Source: Cheilinus undulatus (taxonomy: Eukaryota > Chordata > Actinopteri > Labriformes > Labridae). From it: DNA of 64,000 nucleotides. Every line of letters starts with the position of its first letter. Within the stretch, counting starts at the first letter, position 1. The position numbers were made by a program, and so were the translations under genes. The stretch covers positions 24,324,769 to 24,388,768 of the forward strand of contig NC_054872.1 in the NCBI RefSeq assembly GCF_018320785.1, read 5' to 3'. Of this stretch, positions 26,855-38,203 are shown one piece after another. The notes beneath the pieces were generated by a model. It did no database searches, was not told the DNA's origin, and saw only the letters and a program-made list of their open reading frames with translations.

Positions 26855-27510
26855 TGACTGCATAAATATTCACTGCCTTCACATCTGTGTGGATAGGCCT
26901 CAATCAGGCTTGCCCATCTGGACACTACAATTTGACTCCATTATCCTTTGCAAAACTGTTCAAGCTCTGTCAGGCTGGGATCAGGCATGAACAGCCCAGC
27001 CACAAACTCTCTATTGGACTGAGGTCTGGGCTTTGACTCAGCCACCCCAGAACATTCCCCTTCTTGTGTTTAAACCATTTCTGCGTAGTTTTCTCAGTAT
27101 GCTTCAGGTTATTGTCTTGCTGGAAAAATAAATCTTCTCCCAAGCCGTAGATCTCTTACAGACTGAATAAGATTGTCCTCCAGAATTTTCTTATTTTTTG
27201 CTGCATTCATCTTACCCACCGCCTTTACAAGCCTACATGGGCCAGTTGCTAAGAAGCATCCCCACAGCATGATGCTGCCACCACTGTGCTTCACAGCGGG
27301 GATGGTGTGCATAACGCTTGTCTGATGACCAAAAAGCACTATTTTGGTCACATAGGACCAAAGAACTTGAATATTTATGCAGTTTTTTATTTTACCTTGT
27401 TTATTTTCTGGATTTTTTTTGTCAAAAAAGCCAAATTATATTGGCCATGGTTGGTTTATAAAATCAATATAAGGGTAAAAAAATATCAAAGGGGATTAAT
27501 ACTTTATTTA
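26855..27510 (-). mobile_element. Tc1/mariner remnant with partial transposase
   Basis: Minus-strand reading gives transposase pieces GGSIMLWGCFLATGP and LGRRFIF. The 27360-27505 part has the same 3' signature in plus orientation as the copies at 28-322 and 960-1242 (AAAAAAGCCAAATTATATTG, AAAATCAATATAAGGG). The copy therefore looks rearranged or composed of two opposed pieces. Confidence 0.6.
27109..27351 (-). pseudogene. Tc1 transposase fragment
   Basis: Eighty codons containing HSGGSIMLWGCFLATGP and NKKILEDNLIQSVRDL, the middle of a Tc1 transposase between the first and second catalytic aspartates. The frame stops right after LGRRFIF, just before the expected second catalytic aspartate. 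Confidence 0.7.
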
Positions 27511-28534
27511 TTACCTTATATCAAGTTAAGGAAAAGAAGCACACCTACCATTATTAAATACAAAAACATGAGACTATAATAATAGCATTTACATATTTGC
27601 TGAAAGAAAACCACTCTGTGTGCAGCTTATGGATTAAATGTAGTTTAGATGGTTAACATTACACCTGGAAAACTATAAAAACAAAGAAACTGCTTTACCT
27701 TTGTCTTATGGTAAAGCCACAGATGAATCTATCTCGTGAGCATCATGCACCCAGGTGCAGGATTTATGGTCGTTGGGGGACGTTCTACCCAAGGCCCCAA
27801 AGGAGTATGAGGCTCTGGATAGTGTTTTTTGCATGAAACCTAAAAGTAAAATATTTATATGGCCAGGTGAGATAATCCATTATATTTTTCATTGTAAAAA
27901 GAAGGAAAGTGAACAAAGAATTAAAAGAAATATAGGTAACCAAGTTATTTAAGATAAAAGTAACACATGATAAGACAGATAGCAGGGTTGTATAATGGCT
28001 GTTTATGACAATAAATTGTGATATAGATTTTTGTTTTTATGATCATTCATTTTACAGTACTAGTTAACTAATTCTTTTTCATTTATTTTGGTGTTTCAGA
28101 GATGACAGTTACATCAAGTTGTAGTTTTTCTGTACATATTGCGGCTAACAGTTATTGAGTGTGACATATTGTTGAACAAATTTGTGTCTAGAATGGTAAC
28201 ATGCTTAACTAGCAGCACAGAAAGAAAGGTTTTTAGCCAAGAAGAAAATACTAAGAATTTTTAAAGAATGAATATCAGGCAAAGGTTTGTCTTATGGAGA
28301 TACTGCAGCCTTTACTGCTGGTTTCTATTGTTGTTGACTCTCTGATGAAACATGCACTCTGACAGGGAAGTTGAGGTGCTGCATGGAAAACAGTAGCCTG
28401 CTGAACCAGTTCTGCACTTTATGCAGCAAATTCCTGGAACCCAAAAGCTGTAAACTTTCTATTAAGAAATAATAATGTATTTCCAAATAAATCAGTTAAA
28501 ACAGGTGAGCATTGCAGCATGGTATGTTTTCATG
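27511..28534. other. Non-coding, nothing recognised
   Basis: AT-rich DNA with no domain-bearing frame and no clear repeat ends. Confidence 0.35.
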
Positions 28535-28800
28535 ATGATTAGCATTGCCACCTCTCAGCAATCTGGTGCAGAGTTTGATTCATGTTTCGGGCTTTTCTAT
28601 GCAGAGCTCAGATGTTCTGTTTTGATCCAGATTAGTGGACCATGCTGTTGATAATCCATGATACAAGGGAAATAACCTTCAACAGGAGAATTCTGCAGAC
28701 ATGCTAAAGTTGTGTTATACTTCTTTACAGCAAGATGGTTCTGGGTTCAAATTCTTATAGGAGCGTACCTTGTGGAGCATGAATGTTTTGAGCCCCTAAC
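28535..28800 (+). repeat. SINE-like fragments
   Basis: TTAGCATTGCCACCTCTCAG with GGCTTTTCTATGCAGAG, and CAGCAAGATGGTTCTGGG with TTCAAATTC, resemble parts of a widespread fish SINE. A third piece (GTGGTTAGCATTGTCAC) lies at about 29890-29945, just left of the Tc1 element. All are too short to classify. Confidence 0.35.
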
Positions 28801-29024
28801 TATGAGTCAGGCCTGCCCACAGAATTAGCTGGGCCCCTTAAAAAAAAAAAAAAAAAAACAGAGGAAGGGCCCTCCACAGTTGTGGTTTATTGATGATATT
28901 AATGCATGTGTGTTTGATCAGCAGCATTGGCGCAGCATCCTGGCTAAGAGTTACACTTTGGAGTTTAAAAGTGAATATAACAGGGTTCTGATGTTGGAAT
29001 TACTTATTCACACTTCTTTTTAAT

Positions 29025-29395
29025 CCTTTTTCGCCACGTTTTTTGCCAATTTTTGCTACTTTTTTGACACTTTTAACCCATTTTTTGCCACTTTTATTTG
29101 GCACTTTTGTCATATTTGTGCCTTATTTTGCTTTTTTTTTACCATTTATTGCAACTTTTAACCCCTTCTTGCTGTTTTCCACCCTCTTAGTCACTTTTTC
29201 CCATTTTATTGCCACTTTTAACCCAGTGTTGGCACTGCTTTGCCAATTAATGTCCATTTTTCCCCATTTCTTGCCCATTTTCCCCTTTTTTGGGCCATTT
29301 TTAACCCATTCTTGTTGTTTCCTTTCACGCTTGTTTTCCACTTTTTTTGCAAATTTAAAATATTTTTGCAACTGTTTTGTCACTTAGTGCCCATT
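29025..29395. repeat. T-rich degenerate tandem repeat (TTGCCACTTTTAACCC type)
   Basis: Phrases such as TTTTTGCCACTTTT and ACTTTTAACCCATTTT recur with variable spacing. The related block 29590-29705 (CAACTTTTTGTCCATTTTTG) continues it after a unique interval and a poly-A run. Long open frames on both strands here are by-products. Confidence 0.7.
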
Positions 29396-29545
29396 TCAAA
29401 TGTGGACATTTTCTCCTAACATTAACTCCACTGTTATTTCCACAGTGTCAGTGTAGACTTTAAAGTCATATCATTATGTTCTGTTGCATCTCAGCATTTA
29501 CCAAAGTGCCTCACTAAATCTACTGCTGCTGCTGCTGCACTTATG

Positions 29546-29584
29546 CAAAAAAAAAAAAAAGAAAAAAAAAAAAAAAAAAAGAAA
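29546..29584. repeat. Poly-A run with two G interruptions
   Basis: Nearly pure A over about 37 bases. It could be a retroposon tail, but no body was recognised next to it. Confidence 0.85.
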
Positions 29585-29950
29585 ATTTTCAACTTTTAAC
29601 CATTTGTTGCTGCTTCGGCTAATTTTTCAACTTTTTTGCAACTTTTTGTCCATTTTTGTTACTTTTCACTAATTTTTTCCCACGTTTTGCCACTTTCAAC
29701 TATTAGTTGCTGCACCACCACCTAAAACCAAGCTGGTAAATGGTCTCTTTACCTAAGTGAGTCCTTTCCCTGTGTAGACAGAGTGCTCTGTTCTATTACA
29801 GGATGGACCAGGCCTTTGAGCTAAGAAAATGAATGAAAAAGTATAAACATAAACCAGAACAAATAAGCCCTGCAAAGCTGCTAGTTAGTGTGGTGGTTAG
29901 CATTGTCACATCATAGCAAGAAGATGAATCCCTGTATCTAGTTGCTTGTA

Positions 29951-31134
29951 CACTATATTGCCAGAAGTATTTACACACACATCCAAATAATTGAAATCAT
30001 GTGTTCCAATCACTTCCATGGCCACAGGTGAATAAAATCAAGCACTTAGGCATGCAGACTGTTTCTACAAACATTTGTGAAAGAATGGGTCGCTCTCAGG
30101 AACTCAGTGAATTCCAGTGGTGAAATTTCCTCGCTCCTAAATATTCCACAGTCAACTGTCAGTGGTATTATAACAAAGTGGAAGCAACTGGGAATGACAG
30201 CAACTCAGCAACGAAGTGGTAAGCCATGTAAAATGACGGAGTGGGGTCAGCGGATGCTGAGGCACATAGCTATAGCCAACTTTCTGCAGAGTCAATCGCT
30301 ACAGACTTCCAAACTACATGTGGCCTTCAGACTAGCTCAAGAACAGCCCATAGAGAGCTTCATGGAATGGGTTTCCATGGCCGAGCAGCTGCATCCAAGC
30401 CATACATCACCAAGTGCAATGCAAAGCGTCGGATACAGTGGTGTAAAGCACGCCGCCACTGGACACTAGAGCAGAGACACGTTCTCTGGAGTGACGAATC
30501 GTGCTTCTCCATCTGACAATCTGATGAACTGATGATCTGATGATGGGTTTAGCAGTTGCCAGGAGAACGGTACTTGTCTGACTGCATTGTGCAATGTGTA
30601 AAGTTTGGTGGAAGGAGGATTATGGTGTGGGGTTGTTTTTCAGGAGCTGGGCTTGGCCCCTTAGTTCCAGTGAAAGGAACTCTGAATGCTTCAGCATACC
30701 AAGAGATTTTGGACAATTCCATGCTCCCAACTTTGTGGGAACAGTTTGGGGATGGCTCCTTCCTGCTCCAGCATGACAGTGCTCCAGTGCACAAAGCAAG
30801 GTCCACAAAGACATGGATGAGAGAGTCTGGTGTGGATGAACTTCACTTCACCTCAACCCGATAGAACACCTTTGGGATGAATTAAAGCGGAGACTGAGAG
30901 CCAGGCCGTCCAACATCAGTGTGTGACCTCACAAATGCACTTCTGGAAGAATGGTCAAAAATTCCCATAAACACACTCGTAAACCTTGTGGAAAGCCTTC
31001 CAGAAGAGTTGAAGCTGTTATAGCTGCAAAGAGTGGACTGACGTCATATTAAACCCTATGGATTAACAATGGGATGTCATTTAAGTTCATATGCAAGTCA
31101 AGGCAGGTGAGCAAATACTTTTGGCAATATAGCG
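29951..31134 (+). mobile_element. Tc1/mariner element, complete ends with TA target sites
   Basis: CACTATATTGCCAGAAGTAT at 29951 pairs with ACTTTTGGCAATATAGCG ending 31134. TA lies on both sides (29949-29950, 31135-31136). Length is about 1.18 kb, below the usual ~1.5 kb, in line with internal deletions in the transposase. Confidence 0.9.
30085..30864 (+). pseudogene. Tc1 transposase, frameshifted
   Basis: The likely ATG is at 30085 (MGRSQELSEF); the frame then shifts to read SSLLNIPQSTVSGIITKW and GKPCKMTEWGQ. Later parts are RHWTLEQRHVLWSDESCF (first catalytic Asp), [16 protein letters not shown] and [12 protein letters not shown] (second catalytic Asp). The DDE glutamate region is only partly readable ([15 protein letters not shown], after a frame break near 30855). 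At least three frame breaks. Confidence 0.8.
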
Positions 31135-31136
31135 TA

Positions 31137-32060
31137 TGTATTAGTATAGGTCATTTCAAGGTGCATTGCAGGGAAAAAAAAGTGTTAAGAAAACTGAAAG
31201 CCCCAGTGGCATTTATAGTTCAGATAACAACTTTACTCAACTAAAGTGATGACCTTGATTAAGAGCACAGGCTGAAAAGCATGAGTTTGATAAAGTTGTT
31301 CTCTAAATTACAAATGCTGCTGGAGCTTTCTGTTTTGTAGGGATTTTTGAATATACTGCGCCTGCAAGCAATACAAGGTTATACTGTAGAGTGGTGGTTT
31401 GGATTTTGACCTCACACAACAGATGTAGGTTTCAAAGCTCTGACAGGTCCTCTCCTTGTCTAGGTTAAATTTTCTTTCTTCTCGCCAGTCTTGATCATGC
31501 TTTTGTGCTGTAAGAGAAAGTGTCAAACTCTGAACAGTTAAAAAGTTCAGGATGGGAAAGAGCTCAAAAAAGGCAGAGAAGGTACAATTACTCCACAAAC
31601 AAGGAAGGTTTTTACAAGTAAGCTGATTACTTTAGAAAAAGTGCATTTAGTAAGAGTTAAGTATGGCTGTGTGCTGACTGTAAGGTTCACACTTATGGAA
31701 GGATATCCAATACCCAAGGCCAGATATTTGACAGCTAAAATTTAGAAAGTTTTATTTTCATGCCTCTGCAAGGATGCTGCATATGTCTATCTATCTGTAT
31801 CTAGAAACTTTTAGAAGGCACATTGATCTGTCTTTATCCTATGGTGTGATTCTGATCAGTATTCTTTGCATATATGCTCATCCAAGTAACAATTAACTTC
31901 ATTTACTGAAAAATGTGACTCTCAGTCATGTTGTTACTTGTATAAGAGGTTATAGGCAAGTACTGTTCACTCATTTTGATATGTCCTGTAGTTCTGCGGT
32001 TTTGTTAACAAAAATAAATGCTTTGATGTATTTTTCTTCACTTTCTTTAAACAAAATATA
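31137..32060. other. Non-coding, nothing recognised
   Basis: No domain-bearing frame or clear repeat. Confidence 0.3.
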
Positions 32061-32607
32061 AACTAATGATGGGAATTACAGCTCTTTCCAGTGATCTGGA
32101 TCATTTGGCTCAGCCCAGCAAGAAGAGCTCTTTCAGCTCTCAAATGGCTCTTCATTTGGGTGCCAGTTTGGCTTCATTTGACCTGCAATATTTAGCAATT
32201 TCATGATATTTGATTGATATTTGTGCTGCTATTTTGCTCCAAATGTGATCATTTTTTAATTGATGAAAAATCACGTAATTATGTTTCGAAATATACTGCC
32301 TCCCCAAAACCCCTTGTGGGTCAGATGAAATCTGCTCCCAGGCTGGGCTGTTTGACAACTGATATAAAACATTACTGTTACACCATCAAGCATGAGTCCT
32401 TACTGTGTGGTATGCCTGTGGTAAAGTAGTGTGGGGAGAAGATCATCTCCAATCAATCACCACAGACACACACAACTTAAATAAGATTGATAATAGTAAT
32501 AATAATAATGATATAAAATGGCACTCAAACAGGATCCGGATCTTATTGTTCATATTAAAGATCCAACTCTTTGAACTAGCTTGTTCATGAACCGCCCATC
32601 ACCAATG
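32061..32607. mobile_element. Possible non-autonomous DNA transposon
   Basis: The left end (TGATGGGAATTACAGCTC then GATCTGGATCATTTGGCTC) and the right end (GGATCCGGATCTTATTGTTC then TTCATGAACCGCCCATCAC) form weak inverted similarity (GTGATGGG). They resemble a known fish element with GAGC/GTTCATGAAC motifs. No target duplication was identified. Confidence 0.35.
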
Positions 32608-32751
32608 GAAGTGGGCATCACGTCGTTCTTTGCCTCGGGCCTCCAAACTTATAAAACCATCTTTTGAACCACTCTCTAAAAATGTTCGGGTTTTTGATGT
32701 AACAATGTTCCTGCAGCCATAGCCTCAAGCATACATTTGTGAAACTGCAGG

Positions 32752-32777
32752 GTTTTTTTTTTTTTTTTTTTTTTTTT
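32752..32777. repeat. Poly-T run
   Basis: About 25 consecutive T. Confidence 0.9.
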
Positions 32778-35700
32778 GCACTTTCATATTGGCTTCACTT
32801 TTCAGGCTGATGCTTGGTGGGAGCGTGCTACCCAAGACCCCCTGCTTTCAACTGCAACTCAGGAAACTTTGGTTTTTCAAATATGAGATGCTTAGATTTA
32901 GAATATTTCTTATGTCAAGATTTATAACTCACTTATTTGGACTTCTTTTTATTATAAGTGAGACATGATTGACCCAGCAAGAATGCGGTCTCTGAGTGAC
33001 GGTATACCCCTTCAACTTCACTCACCTCCATCAAAACAGACAGAACTCCAGGTGTTGGCCCTGCCAGGATCCTCAGTTTGGCAACAGTACTCATCAGCCA
33101 GGCTTAGTATATGCCCTCATGCTGCTTTTGTAAAACAAAGTCAGATGTGGTTTCTCAAACATACTCTGACCATGTTTTAATATTATTTCAGGGATCCAGA
33201 AAACTTCTTCTAACAAGGCCTTTAGTGAAGAAATAAATGCTCTGCCTTTGTAGCCACTGTTTTTCAGCTGAGGCTAGTCATTCATTCACTCAGGACTGAC
33301 ACACGGGCATGCCTTTATGTTTCCACATGACAGGTGCAAAGCATTTATCTCCATAAATTATACTGTGCATTGAATCTGCATTTGATTGACCTCCAGCTGC
33401 CTATGTTGGTTGGTTTATACCTGGCAGAAATCACTCTGTATGTACATTTTTTCATGAATACTTAAAAGTGAGGGTTTTTTTTCAAAGTCATACAACATGT
33501 TTAAAGAGATAAAGTTTAATATTTGATAATGAGGTGTTGAGCACTCCCCTGGCTGTCCTCTGGTTCATCATTACAACAATAGACTAGCTCCAAGATCCAC
33601 CTTTAAATTAAACATGTTGCACAAGTGCTGATGCAGCAGCCGCTCCTCTGCATGAACTCACCTGGAGTTAAAACATGGTTTGGCTGACACATTTAGCTGC
33701 TGCTGCAGGAATCCCAATTGGATCAAGCAGCCATTATGCAGGCTATTCATCACTCAGTTTGTTGTCGTGTGTGAACATTATAGAGCTGAATTAAATTAAA
33801 GGGGGCAAAAAGACGCAACTGAGACTTCCAACATGAGCGTACATAACAGTCTCTAACTTTGTTAGCCCTGAATAACGGATGAACGATGGATTGCTCAGCA
33901 AATTACTTAATTTAACTAAAGGAGCACAGCGTATGTCAAGCTAACACCTATAATTACACCTGCCTGGTGCACGGCAGCCATTTTTGTGCCCTGGTATTCA
34001 AGTCACAGAGCAGCAATTTATTTAAACTAGGGCTCAGATCTGTTCAATTCCATGATGGTTTAATTTGTGGGAACAGGATGTTCCAAAACACTGTTTGAAT
34101 GTAACAAGAGGACAGGCATCAGAGGGGATGCAGACAGCTGCACTGTGATGAAAGTCATTTCTATCAAGCATTTTCTCTGCTGCCACTCACGACCCCTCCT
34201 CACAAACAACGGCATCTGCACAGGCAGTGTTGTGCTTTTATTTATGATAACATATCATTACAGTACTGAGAGGAGTTGGCTATCAAACTATAACTGTCCA
34301 TCACACGGCTCAGGCACCCTCTCCGTGTGGACTGGTGCTTCAAAAGCAAAAGAAAATCACAGGGTGGAAAAATGCTGGGGCATCTGTAAGGGGAAACTTT
34401 AAAACATGCTGCACTAGTATACAAACACCAAAAAGTGATATCTGTCAAGCAACAATTATTGATTGACATCAGAGGTGCAACCAAAACTCTGAAATGATTG
34501 TGGGTTGAACCACTTTTTCCCCTGTGTGAATCACTGATGATTATCTGTTTACTCTGTATGAGTGAATTTGAAGCATCAGGATTGAGAATTGAATGGAAGT
34601 ACATGTCTTTCTGCTATAATTGGAGGCATGTCTGTATGTGTTAATTTGCACACCACACCGTTGCTCCAATTGTCCTTGACACCTCACAGAAGACATCTTG
34701 GGTGTGCCATAACAAAACCATATATATTTTCTGTTGCACCTTTTGCTTCAGTTTACCTTCCTCCTGGCCTCTGCCCCCTATTACATTCGCACCGGCGTGC
34801 AGAGATGCTGAGTCATTATGCTGTTATTTGGGGAAAAAATACCCCTTTCCATGCAAATTGGTCCTTAATGACACAAGTACTAATGACTTAGAAAGCAATT
34901 TCCCCTCTGAATGACTTTAAAAAAATGATGAGTAAATAATATCTGTAAATATTTGGTTGACATTGCCAATACTAAGCCATAACCAGGAGTTAAATTGGTC
35001 TGAGGCTCCCAGCTGCCTTTTTATCCCAGTGTGGCATTATTACGCATGTTGAGGATGTGAGTGTGGTGGTTATTTTCCAGACTTTTCCTTCAATCAGGGA
35101 GGAAAATTTGTCAAGGAGGTGCTTAAGTAAAAACATTTATAGTGCCATTCCTTTAATTACCCACTGTAAACATGGATTGTCAGCATCTGTTTAAATATGA
35201 AACATAATGATTATTTTAAATGTGTCCTTTATGTTACAATTTCATTTTAGAGCATCAGTGTCCATCTAATCAAACCCTCATGTGTTTGACTCTTTACATT
35301 TTCTCTACAAAAACAAGAGGAGGGAAAGAAACTGGACATGATAATGTATGATTAGCACGTAAGTTAAACAGCACCTTGTTTAAAGTAACAGCACATCAAC
35401 AGTCACATTAATTTATCTTGTTTTTATCTTTAAAAATTAAGAATAATCTGTTCTTCAGACTGTGATAGTCCCGTGCATAGATCCAAGGCAAGTCTTAGGC
35501 AGTAAAACACAAGCCTAAACACAAGCCAAGTGAGATATATATTCCACAAAATCCAGATAATTCAACCCACAAATGTAGTCCACTAAATACATATTTCAAA
35601 TTACAAATAGTATAAGAAATGAATTATAAAAGTCTGAGGAAATATTTGTCACAAAAGCTGAAAAATTTTCCAACCACCTTAAGACGAGGAAAAATATCAT

Positions 35701-36330
35701 CACAAAAGATCATAAATAGAACCAAATATCATATTTACAGGCATCTGAAGGTGTCATTAATTTAGAAATACTGCGAGTAATGTCACAAAAACCTGTTATA
35801 TTGGAACAAAGTCTGCGTTTGGGTACCTTACAGGCAATTTCATGATTTATTTGACAGCTTAATCACTTTAGATTTATAAAAGATTAGAAAATTGTGACAA
35901 TAAAAAAATGTGCATTGAAATTTGTCAGTCATTTGACATGCAAAATACTGCAAGTTTGTCAATGTTTGTTGTCAGCAGACAAAGAGGGAAGAAGTTGGGG
36001 TCTGTGAATTTTTTGCATAAAGATGACTCAACATTGGATTCTTATTTTAAATATTGCTGAATATACAACAAAGCAAGTATAATTTGTTTGACAGAGTTGC
36101 ACTATTTATGATTTTAAATCTCTTGCCCTTTAAATCTCCAAGTCGCAGGCACGTTCCTTCTGTCAGCTTCCCTTTGAGGTACTCTAAGGAAGCCCTAAGA
36201 GGACATGTATCCATATATTTTATTCACCCTATTTTTCCTTAGTAAAAAGATTGTTTCTGTTATTTTCTGAAGATCTCAACTTTACTCTAACAAACCTAGT
36301 TTTCCCTTTATTACAGGTAAAGTTATCTTA
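32778..36330. other. Intergenic, no gene recognised; possible conserved non-coding block
   Basis: No splice-supported coding frame. The part 33590-34000 is varied, contains ATTA-type homeodomain sites (GAATTAAATTAAAG) and has no repeat features. It is a candidate regulatory element by texture only. Confidence 0.3.
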
Positions 36331-36334
36331 GCAA

Positions 36335-36610
36335 GACATCTCTCTCTCAGGTGACATCTTCCAGCTCTTCCTGGGGACTCCGAGGCATTGGCAGGCCAGA
36401 CGAGACATACAATCCCTCCTGTGAGTCCTGGGTCTACCCAAGGGTCTCCTCCAGTTGGACACGCCCAGAAGACCTCCATAAGGAGGCACCCAGGGGGCAT
36501 CTTAAGCAGATGCCCAAACCGCGTCAAGTGGCTCCTTTCGAGAAAAAGGAGCAGTGGTTCTATCTCAACCTCCATCTGGGCATCTGAGCTCCTCAGCCTA
36601 TTGGGGCTTA
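36335..36610 (-). mobile_element. Non-LTR retrotransposon fragment (C-terminal ORF region)
   Basis: The minus strand encodes LLLFLERSHLTRFGHLLKMP and EVFWACPTG, then GRCHLRERCLAKI. This is the decayed tail of a fish LINE reverse transcriptase protein whose usual form has RWFGHLVRMP and FRACPTGRRPRGRP. Adjacent frames carry the diverged remainder. Confidence 0.6.
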
Positions 36611-37012
36611 GTGTATAAACACTACAGGCAATAGTGTTTTTTGTGCAAGCTCCTCCTGTATTCATGTAGCAGCTGTGTGATTTCAGCCTCCACTGTGTTT
36701 AACTTATTTATTTTAAAAATAATTTTCTCTGATTTTTTTAAGATATGAAACAGACTGACTGTAAACTTGTTCATGACCGTGATAGGTTATATAAATAATT
36801 CTGCCCCTACAATTCCAACATGTTCCTATAAATTCTGAAGTTAAATTCGGAGTTGATAACCTGCTTTGTATAATGAGATTTCTTTTCCCATGGTTAGTGA
36901 AGCTATGTAACAGAATGTTCACTTTATAGTACAGGCCTCCTGGGATACAAGATGTTGAGTAAACAACCAGAAATCCCTTGTTAGAAATGAGAGGTTGCAT
37001 GTCCACTTAGGG

Positions 37013-37641
37013 CAGGGGTGTCAAACTCAATCACAGCAGGAGCCGGATTTTGGATTCAGGTCTAACGTGAGGGTCTAACAGGCTCACGTTTTTTACAATA
37101 AACTGTCAATCTAATTTCACCAGTAACAAAGAAAAAAAAAAAAAAAAGAAAAAAAACTTTGCACCGATGATTTCAAATTTTTAAATTGTGAGTCTAAAAG
37201 GTCAAACTATTAGTTTAAATGTATTCAGTTTAAAAGGTCCAAACATGACTTAAAACTTTAAATTATGAATCTAAAAGCTCAAAATATTATACAAGAAGTT
37301 AAATTTATGGGTTTAAATGCTTGAAGTATGAAATAAAAAGTCAAAATTGCAAGTTTGAGTCCTTATTGTGAGATGCAAAATTGAAAAAATGAAATTAACA
37401 CAAATCAATTTATTTTCCCACATTCCTGACTTTTATCTATTTTTTTTACTCCTTACTTTTTCAGATTTTACAACTTAACAAGGATATCTTAAGTCATCAA
37501 GGATAAGTTGACATTTTTATACTTGAGGAAATCTGCATACTGATAGGCCAGTTAAAACAGCCATATTATATGATCTTGCAGGCCAGATTTAAATGTTCCA
37601 TTGGTCTGATTTGGGCCCGGGCCTTGAGTTTGACACCCCTG
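37013..37641. mobile_element. Non-autonomous hAT element just past the GMEB1-like stop codon
   Basis: Ends CAGGGGTGTCAAACTCAA and TTGAGTTTGACACCCCTG are perfect 18-bp inverted repeats. Flanking 8-bp repeats are ACTTAGGG (37005-37012) and GCTTAGGG (37642-37649). At 629 bp with no ORF, it is a classic short hAT. A poly-A tract at 37131-37156 lies inside. It sits 33 bp beyond the gene's stop codon, so it must be within the 3' UTR or immediate flank. Confidence 0.9.
37409..37414 (-). terminator. Candidate poly(A) signal of the GMEB1-like gene, inside the hAT
   Basis: AATAAA on the minus strand, about 260 bp after the stop codon. Another AATAAA lies near 36707-36712 outside the element, so the choice is open. 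Confidence 0.25.
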
Positions 37642-37673
37642 GCTTAGGGCTTCTGTAGTCATCATTCTCCCCT

Positions 37674-38203
37674 CTACTTACTTCTATGTTTCTTTGATAC
37701 CTTTCCTCCTATAACCACTTTTTTAAAGTCATGCATCCCCTCCGCCTCCTCTCCTTCTTGATTTCTGAGGTGAGGATCTACATGAAACCTAATAGTCCTT
37801 TGTTCAGGCTCTTTGTGGATCCCTGTGGTCTCCTCCTGTCCTCGCCTGTGAAGCTTTTCTCGGATTCCCATATCACTGAGCTTCTGATCCTCCTCCAGCC
37901 CGGCACTGTTACCATCCCTGTCCGCCCTGCCAGCTCCAGCATGGTGACCCCGGCCGGTGGAGGCAGAGGAGTGGGTGAAGATCTGAGGGTTGATGGCTAG
38001 CTGAGCATAAGATGCAGCAGATAAACCAGTAACAGAGAGAGGCTGGATCCCTGGGTTTGCTTTGATGGTGGACAGCAGGTTGTGAGTTTGGCTGTTTGAT
38101 GGGTTGTGGCGTTGCTGTCGTAGGTGTTTCATGGAGTGAATTTTAAAGGTGGGGCATCTATCCAAACCCTGCTTCCTCTGGTCTTCTAAAATATCATCCA
38201 ATA
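37674..38203 (-). CDS. gmeb1: GMEB1-like, terminal coding exon
   Basis: A 530-bp exon (residues 334-509 plus TAG stop at 37676-37674) after a CCTAG acceptor. It begins [15 protein letters not shown], matching the end of the GMEB coiled coil. The rest contains [18 protein letters not shown] and then a charged tail ([24 protein letters not shown]). It lacks the KRPRLQRP motif and the long Ser/Thr-rich region I recall in mammalian GMEB1. The reading frame of the last ~90 residues rests only on being open and in phase. Confidence 0.8.

Noticed and set aside
37731..38000. Plus-strand 89-codon frame
   Set aside because: It is antisense to the GMEB1-like terminal exon.
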